A stretch of DNA of 64,000 nt, taken from assembly GCF_003014735.1 (NCBI RefSeq), contig NZ_PYAX01000003.1, positions 620,001 to 684,000 on the forward strand, read 5' to 3'. Shown here piece by piece: positions 56,518 through 64,000 of the stretch. Numbering within the stretch: position 1 is the stretch's first letter; each line of letters begins with the position of its first letter. A program made the position numbers and the translations under genes. The notes below the pieces were generated by a model. That model was not told the DNA's origin. It worked only from the letters and a program-made list of their open reading frames with translations, and ran no database searches. Source of the DNA: Saccharothrix carnea. Its GTDB lineage: Bacteria > Actinomycetota > Actinomycetes > Mycobacteriales > Pseudonocardiaceae.

Positions 56518-57735
56518 GTGGCGGCTCAGGGAACGACAACCGGGTACCTGCTCCTCGTCGTCCTGATCGCGTTGGTGGCCCTCGCTCGCCGACGCAGACT
56601 CCTCGTCGCCGGCACCGGACCGGGCGCCGTGATGGTGCACCGGTCCTCTCTCATAACCATGCCGAGCGCACATCAGCACTTCGCACCATATCCGGCCGAC
56701 GTGCCGACGCCGTCTTTCGACGGGGTGATGGTGCCTTCCGCACGTGGCGCGAACGCCATCCGCCGTGCCACCGTCACAGCGCGCGCCGCAGGCTCCCACC
56801 TGGTCGTCCTCGCGAGCGGGCAGACCCGAACGCGGGACGTCGAGGTGCTGCTGGCCGGATCGGGCCGGGCACCGGACGACTTCCTGGTGTTGAACGTCGC
56901 GGACCTCCGGCTCTTCGCCGAGCTCGGGTTGCGGACATCCGCCCACCCTCTCGCCGCGCAGGTCGGTGACCTGGCCGAGAAGCGGAACGTCGGCTTGGTC
57001 GTGGCTCGGCTCATGGGCTGGCGGAACGTGCTCTTCCTGGACGACGACGTGTGGTCGATCCCGCGTGCGGACCTCGTGCGTGCGGCGGCGCTGCTGTCGG
57101 GTGCGGACCGCGGTGGCGTCGGACGCAGGCTCGTCGGCTGGGCAGTGGACGGGTTCCGCGACCTGTCCGCGGTCGGACACGCGCGGTCGCACGGGACCGA
57201 CCACGCGGTCTCCTTCATCGGAGGCGGTGCGATGGCGTTGGCGTGCGACCCACCGCCGCCGTTCTTCCCACCCCTGTACAACGAAGACTTGGTGCTGGGG
57301 TTGGAACTGCTCCGCGGTGACCCCGGGGGTGTCCGCCTGGTCGGCAGGGTGGGGCAGGACGATTACGACCCGTTCGGCGACCTGTCGAGGGCCGCCGGTC
57401 AGGAGTTCGGCGAAGTCCTGGTGGAGGGCTTGGCCCGTCGATCGCGCACGGACGTCGCCACGCGGCCCGAGTTCTGGCAGCCGGTGCTCGTCGAACGACG
57501 GACCATGTTGCGCGGGTTGGCCGACCGGATGGCACGACGAGGTGTGCGCGGTGGGGCGGACGTGGCGCGGACCGCCCTGGCGACGCACGGCGAAGACTGG
57601 CCGAAGCTCCTGGCCGGGTTCGTCGCCGACTGGAACCACGACCTTCCGGTGTGGCGGGCGTTCCTCCTCGGTCTGCCGACGGTGGACGGCTTCGACCGGG
57701 TCGCGGCGGTGTTGGGACAGAGGTCAGTCGCCTGA
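56518..57735 (+). CDS. GT-A-fold-like protein 2, with N-terminal membrane helix
   Basis: 405 residues from GTG 56518 (GGAGG four bases before). An N-terminal helix (YLLLVVLIALVALARRRRLL) may anchor it. The rest is homologous to paralogues 1 and 3: EKRNVGLVVARLMGWRNVLF, FLDDDVWSIPRADL, HAVSFIGGGAMALA, PPLYNEDLVLGLEL. The DNSVVCHA segment of the others is altered (HARSHGTDHAV). It lies 39 bases after the STAND gene in the same direction, so these two are one operon. Its stop overlaps paralogue 3 by 12 bases. Confidence 0.75.
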   Translation: MAAQGTTTGYLLLVVLIALVALARRRRLLVAGTGPGAVMVHRSSLITMPSAHQHFAPYPADVPTPSFDGVMVPSARGANAIRRATVTARAAGSHLVVLASGQTRTRDVEVLLAGSGRAPDDFLVLNVADLRLFAELGLRTSAHPLAAQVGDLAEKRNVGLVVARLMGWRNVLFLDDDVWSIPRADLVRAAALLSGADRGGVGRRLVGWAVDGFRDLSAVGHARSHGTDHAVSFIGGGAMALACDPPPPFFPPLYNEDLVLGLELLRGDPGGVRLVGRVGQDDYDPFGDLSRAAGQEFGEVLVEGLARRSRTDVATRPEFWQPVLVERRTMLRGLADRMARRGVRGGADVARTALATHGEDWPKLLAGFVADWNHDLPVWRAFLLGLPTVDGFDRVAAVLGQRSVA

Positions 57736-58929
57736 GCGGTAGCGGTGCGGCAGGCGCAGCTCGGCCAGCAGGTCTGGCACGGGACGACCTTTGCGATGGT
57801 GGCACGCGGCCTCGACGTGCTCGCGCCACACCTCACGGTCGGCCCGCCACGCTGTGAGGTAGTCCACGCAGAGCTGCGGCTCGATGAGGCGGTTGCGACC
57901 ACGGGCGGCCTTGAGCGCGGCGATCATTCTGTCCCTGGCCGGACCATTCGGCTGCGTGTCGCCCACCATGCCGATGACCTCGTCGATGAATCGCCTGCGC
58001 CGGCCAAGGAACCACCGCCAGTACCCGGCGCCCGCCTCGGTCAGCCCGCGTCCGGCGTCGAGCAGGCCGAACAGCCCTTCGGCGAGGCAGTCGCCCAGCT
58101 CCTCGGTGCGGGCCCGCATGGTGTCCCGGTACGGGTCGTAAGGCTTCTGCAGCGCCTGGCCCGTGACCGCGGATGGCGCCAGGCCGGTCTCGCCGAGCAG
58201 GAAGAACCAGTCTTCGTTGTAGATGTTGGGGAAGAATGAGGTGAACGACTCGCGGCCGACCGCCAGAGCTCCCGTGCCGATGAACGTGTCCTGGTCGCCG
58301 CCCGCCTCGCGGTACGCGTGGCAGACCACCGAGTTGTCCGGGTAACCGCCGACGGAGAGCCCGACGCCGGTGAACGTGTCGAGCAGGCCCGCCGCGGTGC
58401 GCAGGTCGTCCGGCTGTGGGATCACCACATCGTCATCCACGTAGACGACCCGTTCCCAACCCGACACGGCGGCCAGCAGCAATCCGAGGTTGCGCTTGAG
58501 GCTGGTGTCGGTGCGGCGGTCGAACCGACCGCCGCGCAGCATCGACGTGGTGCGGAACGGGGGCAGGAGTTTCCGCGGGACGTCGGCGACATCGACGGCG
58601 ATCACCTCGACTCCGGCTCGTTCGGCGAGCGCGGTGGCGGCTGCCGCGGACGCGCGGCGGCTGCACAGCACGACCAAGGTGCAGCGGTGGTGTCCGGCGA
58701 GCGCGACGACGTGCGCCAGGTAGGTGGTAGGTCGCGCAGTCGGCACGATGATCGCGTCCACGTCGGCCGGTACGGCGAACGCGTCCCTGGTCAGCAGGTG
58801 GCGGTGGGAACCGTGGTGGTTGGGCGATCGAGGGCGCCCTACCGGCGCGGGCGCCGTCGCGAGGGCGGCGCTCGCGGCCAGGGCGCGATCCGCGTGGGGC
58901 GCGGCGAGCACGGGTGCTGCGACGTTCAA
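57724..58929 (-). CDS. GT-A-fold-like protein 3 (uncharacterised paralogue)
   Basis: 401 residues from TTG 58929. TTG is read as the start because GGAGG is seven bases before it, as in paralogue 1, and because it overlaps the XRE stop in a TTGA unit. Segments: HHGSHRHLLTRDAFAV, VDAIIVPTARPTTYL, KRNLGLLLAAVSGWERVVYV, VDDDVVIPQPDDL, GGYPDNSVVCHAYREAGGDQ, PNIYNEDWFFLLGE. It is coupled to the XRE regulator, which likely controls it. Function unknown; a glycosyltransferase-type fold is the best guess. Confidence 0.8.
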   Translation of the reverse strand: MNVAAPVLAAPHADRALAASAALATAPAPVGRPRSPNHHGSHRHLLTRDAFAVPADVDAIIVPTARPTTYLAHVVALAGHHRCTLVVLCSRRASAAAATALAERAGVEVIAVDVADVPRKLLPPFRTTSMLRGGRFDRRTDTSLKRNLGLLLAAVSGWERVVYVDDDVVIPQPDDLRTAAGLLDTFTGVGLSVGGYPDNSVVCHAYREAGGDQDTFIGTGALAVGRESFTSFFPNIYNEDWFFLLGETGLAPSAVTGQALQKPYDPYRDTMRARTEELGDCLAEGLFGLLDAGRGLTEAGAGYWRWFLGRRRRFIDEVIGMVGDTQPNGPARDRMIAALKAARGRNRLIEPQLCVDYLTAWRADREVWREHVEAACHHRKGRPVPDLLAELRLPHRYRSGD

Positions 58930-60020
58930 CTCTGGCCCTCCGGCCATTCGAAGAGTCGGGACTCCGGCAGGTTCCAGTCCGGCGTGACCACCCGGCCGTT
59001 CACGACCGTCACCCTGGTGAGGATGCTGTAGGAGGCGAGGCCGGGGAATCGCTGCTCCAGGTACTCCGCGTTGCGGTCGCGGAACCTGCCGTCGGTCAAG
59101 GCCCGTACGACGCCGAGGGTTCCCCTGCCGTACTGACCGTTGCAGATCGTCACCGTGCGCTTGTGGTTGAACGGGTTGATGCCGCGGTAGAAGTGGCCCA
59201 AGTCCTCGAGCAGGACTTCGTGGCCCGCATGGTTGCCGAGTCTGGGTGCGTAGAGGCGTTCGCGGCCGTCTCGGTCGCGGACCAGGAAGCCGCCCGCCTC
59301 GGCTTCCTCGTGCCGGGCGACCTGGGTGATCGGGAGGTCGACGCGGTCGAGGAGTTCGCGGGTGACGACGTTCCAGTCGACGCCGCCGAGCAGCACGAGG
59401 TGCGTGGTGTAGTCGTCGGGGGCCAGGTCGGAGGCGATGCGGAAGTTGACCTGGCTGCGGGGGTTGAGCGCCCGGATGTGGCCGTGCAGCTCGATCAGGG
59501 CGTCGAGGTCGGCGTAGGTGTAGAGCTCGACGTAGTCCGGCTGGGTCGGGTCGGAGTAGGGCATCTTGGCCCGCATGTCGGCCGGGAGCTGGGCGACGAC
59601 GATGGTGATGTCGTGCCGGTCGTCGAAGTACCAGAAGCCGGGGTCGGCGCGGTCCTGGACCGGGGTCCGGTCGTCCTCGCGCTCGGCGGCGGCGCGCAGT
59701 TCGGTCAGCTCGCGCAGCAGTTCTTCGCGGTGGCGCAGCTCGTCGGCGGTCAGCTCGTCGACCGGGATCAGCCGGTACGGGCGGGCGGCGACGGAGCGCT
59801 TGGTGGCGAAGAACGTGGCGTAGGCGGCGAGGCGGTGCAGCGGCGGTGTCTTCGGCTTGCTGCGGCTCTCCCAGGACGACAGCAGGGGGACACTGGCCGG
59901 CTTCTCGGCACTGAACGCTTGCGCGAGATCACTTTGAGTGATGGTCACATCGGGCCAGTGCGCTTCGCGCAACGCCCTCAGGCGGTGCGCCAGCGAGTGG
60001 GAGTCCTCCGCAACGACCAC
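58926..60020 (-). CDS. XRE-type regulator with large C-terminal sensor-like domain
   Basis: 364 residues from GTG 60020 (GAAGGG nine bases upstream). The N-terminal helix-turn-helix (LAHRLRALREAHWPDVTITQ, SDLAQAFSAEKPASVPLLSSWES) is followed by a long acidic domain with FWYFDDRHDITIVVAQLPAD, NFRIASDLAPDDYTTHLVLLGG and VTICNGQYGRGTLGVVRALTD. The latter part resembles nucleotide-binding or S-adenosyl-type domains found in secondary-metabolism XRE proteins but I cannot name it. It is coupled to paralogue 3 by a TTGA overlap. Inverted repeats lie upstream. Confidence 0.83.
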   Translation of the reverse strand: MVVAEDSHSLAHRLRALREAHWPDVTITQSDLAQAFSAEKPASVPLLSSWESRSKPKTPPLHRLAAYATFFATKRSVAARPYRLIPVDELTADELRHREELLRELTELRAAAEREDDRTPVQDRADPGFWYFDDRHDITIVVAQLPADMRAKMPYSDPTQPDYVELYTYADLDALIELHGHIRALNPRSQVNFRIASDLAPDDYTTHLVLLGGVDWNVVTRELLDRVDLPITQVARHEEAEAGGFLVRDRDGRERLYAPRLGNHAGHEVLLEDLGHFYRGINPFNHKRTVTICNGQYGRGTLGVVRALTDGRFRDRNAEYLEQRFPGLASYSILTRVTVVNGRVVTPDWNLPESRLFEWPEGQS

Positions 60021-60032
60021 GTCCGCGCGCCC

Positions 60033-60195
60033 TTCACTGAACTTCAGCGTTTTAGCTGAAGCGTGAAACATACACGATTAACCCGGAAAGTCACGACCCG
60101 ATACCCCCATCAGGGGCTTGTCAGTCAACTACACCGCACCCTACTCTCAAGTTACTGAGGTTCAGTCAACTTCAGTGAGTCGAGGTGAAGTTCAC
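60033..60195. promoter_or_regulatory. Cluster of TTCAC/GTGAA and TTCAGY inverted repeats
   Basis: Between the divergent XRE (60020) and two-helix protein (60220) genes there is TTCAC (60033) paired with GTGAA (60063). Inside them TTCAGC (60043) pairs with GCTGAA (60055) around GTTTTA. Further on are TTCAGT at 60161 and 60171 and the palindrome GTGAA-G-TTCAC at 60185-60195. These repeated half-sites suit the autoregulator XRE. If the XRE gene began at ATG 60071 the first cluster would be coding, which I consider less likely. Confidence 0.65.
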
Positions 60196-60219
60196 CCAGG
60201 AAGCCATCCGGGGGTCGTC

Positions 60220-60456
60220 ATGAACATGCTCACCGCGTTAGCTCAAACCGCTGGGACCACCGAGTGGACGCCGCTCGTGGTCATGATCATGATCGGCGCG
60301 ATGGCGCTGGTCATGGGCCTGGCGAAGCTCCTGCGCCGCGTTCTCGGGATGCTCACCCGGGTCATGCTGTCGGCCGGTGCGGCGATGACCGGGATCGCCG
60401 CGATGCTCGCCCTCTGCACCGTGCTGACCACCGTTCTGCTGGTCTACGCCCGCTGA
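60220..60456 (+). CDS. Small two-helix membrane protein
   Basis: 78 residues from ATG 60220 (GGGGG eight bases upstream). Two hydrophobic helices (PLVVMIMIGAMALVMGLAKL and AGAAMTGIAAMLALCTVLTT) are separated by a basic loop RRVLGMLTRV, with Met-rich content. I do not recognise it. The reading frame continues upstream to 60118 without family similarity. It is divergent from the XRE regulator and may be its target. It is 67 bases before the NlpC-like gene. Confidence 0.65.
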   Translation: MNMLTALAQTAGTTEWTPLVVMIMIGAMALVMGLAKLLRRVLGMLTRVMLSAGAAMTGIAAMLALCTVLTTVLLVYAR

Positions 60457-60523
60457 ACCGCCACGTGCGGCTCACCCCCTTCGACTACGGTATGCGGGCC
60501 CGCATCGAAGGGGGAGTCGCACG

Positions 60524-61366
60524 ATGGACCTGTCGCGCAGATCGTTCTCCGGGGGAACCGCCGTCGCCACCAGGGCGATCGCGTCCCTCGGGACGTCCGC
60601 CGCGCCGGCCCGGGCGCCGCGTCCACACCGGCCGTCCACACCGCACCCGCCGTCCGCGCCGCACCTGCTCGAAGCCGAGCAGCTCGTCGGCTACCTGTCG
60701 TTGCCGACGTGCCCGTTGGCGAACAACACCTACAAGGAGCCGGACCAGCCGAACGTGGTCCGGTGGGGCACCCCCGGTGACGCGTCCGGGTGGGTCAACC
60801 AGAGCCAGTGCGCGTCGTTCCTGACCGCCGTGCTGAAGCGGACGTACCGGTGGGCGACTTCGGGTTTCTTCAGCACCCACTTCGGGGTGGCCAGCCCGTT
60901 CGCGCGGGACTACCGGGCGGCGTTCGCGGAGCGGGAGATCCCGCACTTCGAGCGCGTCACCAGGGTGGCTGACCTTCGTCCGGGTGACCTGATCGCCGTC
61001 GACTACCGCAACGACCAGGACACCAACACCGGGCACGTGGTGATGGTGCGTTCGGTGAAGGGCGTGTACACCGCGCCGAACCGGCGGCTGAACTTCGCCG
61101 GTGAGACGCAGTACGCGGTGGAGGTCGTGGACTGCACGTCCGAGCCGCACGGCGTGTACGGGGTGGGCAACTACTTCCGGTTCCCGGACAACCGGATCTT
61201 CAACGCCACCGCGTCGACCGATGGTGCCGGTTACGGGCACATGATGTTCTACGCGTCCGACGTGACCGGCGAGTTCAGCCGGTACCGGTGGAGCGTGAAC
61301 ACGTCGTCCGCGGGCACCTTCGCGGTGGCCGAACGCCCCGTCTCGGCCGCCCGCGTCACGTCCTGA
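60524..61366 (+). CDS. Tat-exported NlpC/P60 or CHAP-like protein
   Basis: 280 residues. MDLSRRSFSGGTAVATRAIA is a twin-arginine signal (SRRSF). The mature part has Cys96 in VNQSQCASFLTAV, His171 in DTNTGHVVMV, and Asp in VEVVDCTSE, the order of a papain-like NlpC/P60 hydrolase. Such enzymes cleave peptidoglycan peptides or amide bonds. GGGGGAG lies eight bases before the ATG. Export in folded state by Tat is unusual for peptidoglycan hydrolases. Repeat island G follows. Confidence 0.8.
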   Translation: MDLSRRSFSGGTAVATRAIASLGTSAAPARAPRPHRPSTPHPPSAPHLLEAEQLVGYLSLPTCPLANNTYKEPDQPNVVRWGTPGDASGWVNQSQCASFLTAVLKRTYRWATSGFFSTHFGVASPFARDYRAAFAEREIPHFERVTRVADLRPGDLIAVDYRNDQDTNTGHVVMVRSVKGVYTAPNRRLNFAGETQYAVEVVDCTSEPHGVYGVGNYFRFPDNRIFNATASTDGAGYGHMMFYASDVTGEFSRYRWSVNTSSAGTFAVAERPVSAARVTS

Positions 61367-61414
61367 ACGTTCAACTCGGGTGTTCTGGACGTAGAACCCT
61401 GAGGTGAACGTTCA
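61364..61414. repeat. Dispersed 3'-end repeat island G
   Basis: This shortest island sits exactly between two stop codons. It begins TGAACGTTCAACTCGGG at the NlpC-like stop and ends GAGGTGAACGTTCAGAGG, where the complementary TGA is the stop of the GH20 gene. GTTCTGGACGTAGAAC lies in between. Both stops are therefore part of repeat units. Confidence 0.9.
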
Positions 61415-63187
61415 GAGGCGTTGCCAGAGGGCGGGGACGTTCGGTGGTTCCCAGCCGGTTTGCGAGGTGTGCGACTGGCGGCACTGGTAGGTGACGCCGT
61501 TGTAGGTGACCTGAGAGCCCGTCGTGTACGCGCGGTTAGGGGCCCAGGTGCCGGACGGTTGGGTGGTGGTCGTGGTCGTGGTCGTTGTGGTGGTGGTGCC
61601 GCCGTTGTCCCAGGGGACCTGGGGTGAGCGGTAGAAGTCGATGCCCATCGCGGTCCAGCGGGGTGCCTGGGCGCCCAGGCGCAGGCGGAAGGCGTCCCAG
61701 TTGTGCGTCGACCACGGCGACCAGCCCAGCTCGGCGATCGCGGACAGCCGGGGGAACGCCAGGTAGTCGACGTGCGCCGGCGTCACGACGGTCTCCGTCC
61801 ACAGTGGCGCCTCTACGCCCCGGACGGCGGACTCCGGCACGCCGCTGACGTGCGTGCCGGGGTTCCAGTTGTAGGCGTCCTGGACCTCGACGTAACCGGC
61901 CCAGCTGAGCCCGATGGGCGTGCCGGAGTTGTACTTCATGTCCAGGTACGCCTTGTTCGCGGGCGACATCAGGATCTTCTGGCCACGCGCGGCGGCGTTC
62001 TGGACGACCGCGTTGGACGTGGTCGTGCCCCAGTACTGCGCGACCGCACCGGTGTCGGTCGTCGTCTTCACGAACTCGTGCCAGCCCATGGGCTTCTTGC
62101 CGTACTTGCCCACCAGCGGCAGCACCCGGTTCATGAACGCCTGGTACTCCTGGTCCGTGGTCGCGTGCGCCTCGTCGCCGCCGATGTGGAAGTACGGGCC
62201 GGGCGTCAACGCGGCGATCTCGCGGATCACGTCCTCCACGAACGTGTAAGTGATGTCCTTGGACACGCACAACGACGAGTAGCCGACCGCGATGTCGGTG
62301 CGCAACGCGGGCGCGACGCCGTTGCAGTTCAGCTCGGCGTACGACGCCAGCGCCGCGTTGGTGTGGCCGGGCAGGTCGACCTCGGGCACGACGGTGATGT
62401 GCCGTGCCGCCGCGTACGCCACGATCTCCTGGTACTGCGCCTTGGTGTAGTACCCGCCCGGCCCGCCGCCGACCTGCGTGCTGCCGCCGTGGGTGGCCAG
62501 CCGCGGCCAGCTGTCGATCACGATCCGCCAGCCCTGGTCGTCGGTCAGGTGCAGGTGGAAGTAGTTGACCTTGTAGAGGGCGAGCTGGTCGAGGTAGCGC
62601 TTGACCGTGGCGACGGGGTGGAAGTGGCGGGCCACGTCGAGCATCGCGCCCCGGTGGCCGAAGCGCGGGTAGTCGGTGATCGTCGCGCCGGGCACGGCCC
62701 ACGGGCCGGGTTGGGCGGTCCGGTGCTCCACCTTGGCGGGCAGGAGTTGGCGCAACGTCTGCACGCCCGCGAACAGGCCCGCTGGGGTGTTCGCGCGCAG
62801 CTGCACGGACGCCGCCGTGACGGTGAGCTGGTAGCCCTGGTCACCGACCGACGCGGGTGCGCCGCCGATGAGCAGCGCGATGCCGTCTGCCGGGGTGCCG
62901 GTGGTGTCGGTGACGGGCAGGGCGTAGCCGGTCGACGGGCGGAGCAGGGCGGCGAGGTGGTCGCCGACGCCGTGCGCGGCGGCCGTGGTGTGGATCCTGG
63001 TGTCGGCGGTGATCGCGTGCGTGACGCCGGCGGCGGGCTGCACCGAGACCGGCGCCGGGACGATGCTCTGCAGTGGTTCGGCGGCCGAGGCCGTGCTGGT
63101 GTCGGAGGCGACGTTCCACACGACGGTCGCCGCGGACACCATCACCAGGACGGCGAGCGCTCGCGCCGTCCTCGCTGGGAGTTTCAC
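61412..63187 (-). CDS. Secreted GH20 beta-N-acetylhexosaminidase with C-terminal CBM5/12
   Basis: 591 residues from GTG 63187 (GGAGGAGGACC upstream). Signal peptide ARALAVLVMVSAATVVWN, a GH20b N-terminal domain, then the TIM barrel with YFHLHLTDDQGWR and the catalytic pair Asp338-Glu339 in HIGGDEAH. A Thr-rich linker leads to a CBM5/12 (WAPNRAYTTGSQVTYNG, YQCRQSHTSQTGWEP). It removes GlcNAc from chitin oligomers by substrate-assisted catalysis. A DasR-type site upstream indicates GlcNAc control. Island G abuts its stop. Confidence 0.95.
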   Translation of the reverse strand: MKLPARTARALAVLVMVSAATVVWNVASDTSTASAAEPLQSIVPAPVSVQPAAGVTHAITADTRIHTTAAAHGVGDHLAALLRPSTGYALPVTDTTGTPADGIALLIGGAPASVGDQGYQLTVTAASVQLRANTPAGLFAGVQTLRQLLPAKVEHRTAQPGPWAVPGATITDYPRFGHRGAMLDVARHFHPVATVKRYLDQLALYKVNYFHLHLTDDQGWRIVIDSWPRLATHGGSTQVGGGPGGYYTKAQYQEIVAYAAARHITVVPEVDLPGHTNAALASYAELNCNGVAPALRTDIAVGYSSLCVSKDITYTFVEDVIREIAALTPGPYFHIGGDEAHATTDQEYQAFMNRVLPLVGKYGKKPMGWHEFVKTTTDTGAVAQYWGTTTSNAVVQNAAARGQKILMSPANKAYLDMKYNSGTPIGLSWAGYVEVQDAYNWNPGTHVSGVPESAVRGVEAPLWTETVVTPAHVDYLAFPRLSAIAELGWSPWSTHNWDAFRLRLGAQAPRWTAMGIDFYRSPQVPWDNGGTTTTTTTTTTTTQPSGTWAPNRAYTTGSQVTYNGVTYQCRQSHTSQTGWEPPNVPALWQRL

Positions 63188-63251
63188 CGTTGGTCCTCCT
63201 CCGGGCAAGGCGGCTGGCGTCAAGCGTGCGTACGCCCGGGAGGAGATGTCA

Positions 63252-63267
63252 ATGGGTCTAGACCATT
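63252..63267. promoter_or_regulatory. DasR-type dre site upstream of the hexosaminidase
   Basis: ATGGGTCTAGACCATT is close to the published DasR element ACTGGTCTAGACCACT, with the central GGTCTAGACC intact. It lies 65-80 bases before the GTG start, near the expected promoter. In Streptomyces DasR represses chitin and GlcNAc genes. No dasR gene is in the window. Confidence 0.85.
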
Positions 63268-63270
63268 TGG

Positions 63271-64000
63271 CTACGCGAGGGCGAGCCTGCCGAGCTCCAC
63301 CCGGGACGAGACGCCGAGCTTCGGGTAGGCCTTGTAGAGGTGGTAGCCGACCGTGCGCGGGCTCAGGAACAGCTGCGCGCCGATGTCGCGGTTGCTCAGG
63401 CCCTCGGCTGCCAGCCGCACGACCTGCAGTTCCTGCGGGGTGAGGGCGCTGAGCGGGTCCGGCCCCGGCACGGCGCGGCTCTCGCCGGTGGCACGCAGCT
63501 CGGTGCGGGCGCGGGCGGCCCACGGTGTCGCGCCGAGCCGTTCGAACTTCTCCAGCGCCGACCGCAGGTGCGTGCGGGCGTCGGCCTTGCGGCGGGCCCG
63601 GCGCAGCCACTCCCCGTACAGCAGCTCGGTGCGGGCGCGTTCGAACGGGCGGCCTTCGTGGACGCGGTGCAGCTCGACGGCCTCCGCGTACCACCGCTCG
63701 TCGTCGGTGAGCAGGGCGCGGCAGCGTGCGGCGACGGCTCGGGCCCACGGCCTGCCGGTGGCCGACGCCCACTCGTCGTACCAGGTGGCGGCGTCCTCGG
63801 CGAACGAGTGCCTGCCCAGCCGGGCAGCGGCCTCGACCAGGTCGGGCAGGCTGGCGAGGGAGTACAGCCGGTGCGCGCCCGCCGCCACGTCGGCCAACCG
63901 GTCCAGCACGGCCTCGTGCCGGCCGAGGCCGAGGTCCAGCAGCGCCGACGCGCACGCGGCCCGCACCGACTGCGGCGTGTCACCGGTCATCGTCGCCACC
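63271..64000 (-). CDS. LuxR-family transcriptional regulator, C-terminal part
   Basis: The frame is open to the right edge, so the N-terminus is missing. About 243 residues are visible. The TPR-like helical middle (LADVAAGAHRLYSLASLPDL, AEDAATWYDEWASATGRPW) is followed by a LuxR helix-turn-helix (LTPQELQVVRLAAEGLSNRD, then SPRTVGYHLYKAYPKLGVSS). The layout is that of LAL-type (MalT-like) regulators whose ATPase domain should lie outside the window. It sits 83 bases upstream of the GH20 gene. Confidence 0.88.
   Translation of the reverse strand, partial: VATMTGDTPQSVRAACASALLDLGLGRHEAVLDRLADVAAGAHRLYSLASLPDLVEAAARLGRHSFAEDAATWYDEWASATGRPWARAVAARCRALLTDDERWYAEAVELHRVHEGRPFERARTELLYGEWLRRARRKADARTHLRSALEKFERLGATPWAARARTELRATGESRAVPGPDPLSALTPQELQVVRLAAEGLSNRDIGAQLFLSPRTVGYHLYKAYPKLGVSSRVELGRLALA

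Overview
The window is about 70% GC with actinomycete codon usage: GTG and TTG starts are frequent, genes overlap by 1-4 bases, and Shine-Dalgarno sites are GGAGG-like. Gene content and order fit a filamentous Pseudonocardiales-type actinobacterium. The block from 15.5 to 38 kb carries, with insertions, the neighbourhood known in Mycobacterium tuberculosis as Rv1329c-Rv1341 (dinG, pncB, clpS, DUF2017, P1 hydrolase, mec, cysO, cysM, rhomboid, [murI], metallo-beta-lactamase fold, rph, rdgB). serB-ctaD (Rv3042c-Rv3043c) and murT-gatD (Rv3712-Rv3713) are also conserved pairs. No phage, insertion sequence, rRNA or CRISPR array was seen. There is one tRNA.

Layout. 0-2.2 kb: peptidoglycan amidation enzymes MurT/GatD. 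2.4-14.7 kb: oxidoreductases (Baeyer-Villiger type, styrene-monooxygenase type, a second FAD monooxygenase, a luciferase-like protein), three TetR regulators with visible operators, a tRNA, a CobW-type GTPase, a DedA protein and a NarL-type two-component system. 15-29.9 kb: the conserved housekeeping block (nucleotide sanitation, RNase PH, cysteine synthesis by the CysO-CysM-Mec route, ClpS, NAD salvage by PncB/PncA), broken by a secreted CBM2 esterase and two metallo-hydrolase paralogues. 30-35.3 kb: a surface-assembly locus with two choice-of-anchor-P-like secreted proteins, a 55-residue membrane-anchor protein missed by simple ORF length cut-offs, a UDP-GlcNAc 2-epimerase, an exosortase-like protease and a processive glycosyltransferase. 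35.4-43.5 kb: biotin uptake, DinG-type helicase, phospholipase D, peptidyl-tRNA hydrolase, SerB and CtaD. 43.7-45.4 kb: two duplicated Thr-rich LAxTG surface proteins. 45.5-48.9 kb: a kinase-like protein, an OmpR/EnvZ-type pair and an HD protein. 48.8-52.8 kb: a methionine-salvage operon headed by an SfnB/DszC-like flavoenzyme. 52.9-61.4 kb: an uncharacterised cluster with three paralogous GT-A-like proteins, a STAND NB-ARC/TPR protein, an XRE regulator, a two-helix membrane peptide and a Tat-exported NlpC/P60-like protein. 61.4-64 kb: a secreted GH20 hexosaminidase with a DasR-type site and the C-terminal part of a LuxR regulator.

The most distinctive feature not explained by gene calls is a family of about 17-20 bp repeats, roughly TGARCGTWSRAYWC followed by TCGCG, CGCG or GGG. 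They are packed in seven islands, each beside at least one gene 3' end and five of them between convergent genes. In several cases the TGA of the repeat is the stop codon of the gene, and one island encodes the last residues of an OsmC protein. Inverted copies form strong hairpins, which suggests a terminator or REP/BIME-like role. The best candidates for undescribed systems are this repeat family, the exosortase locus, and the triple GT-like/STAND/XRE cluster.
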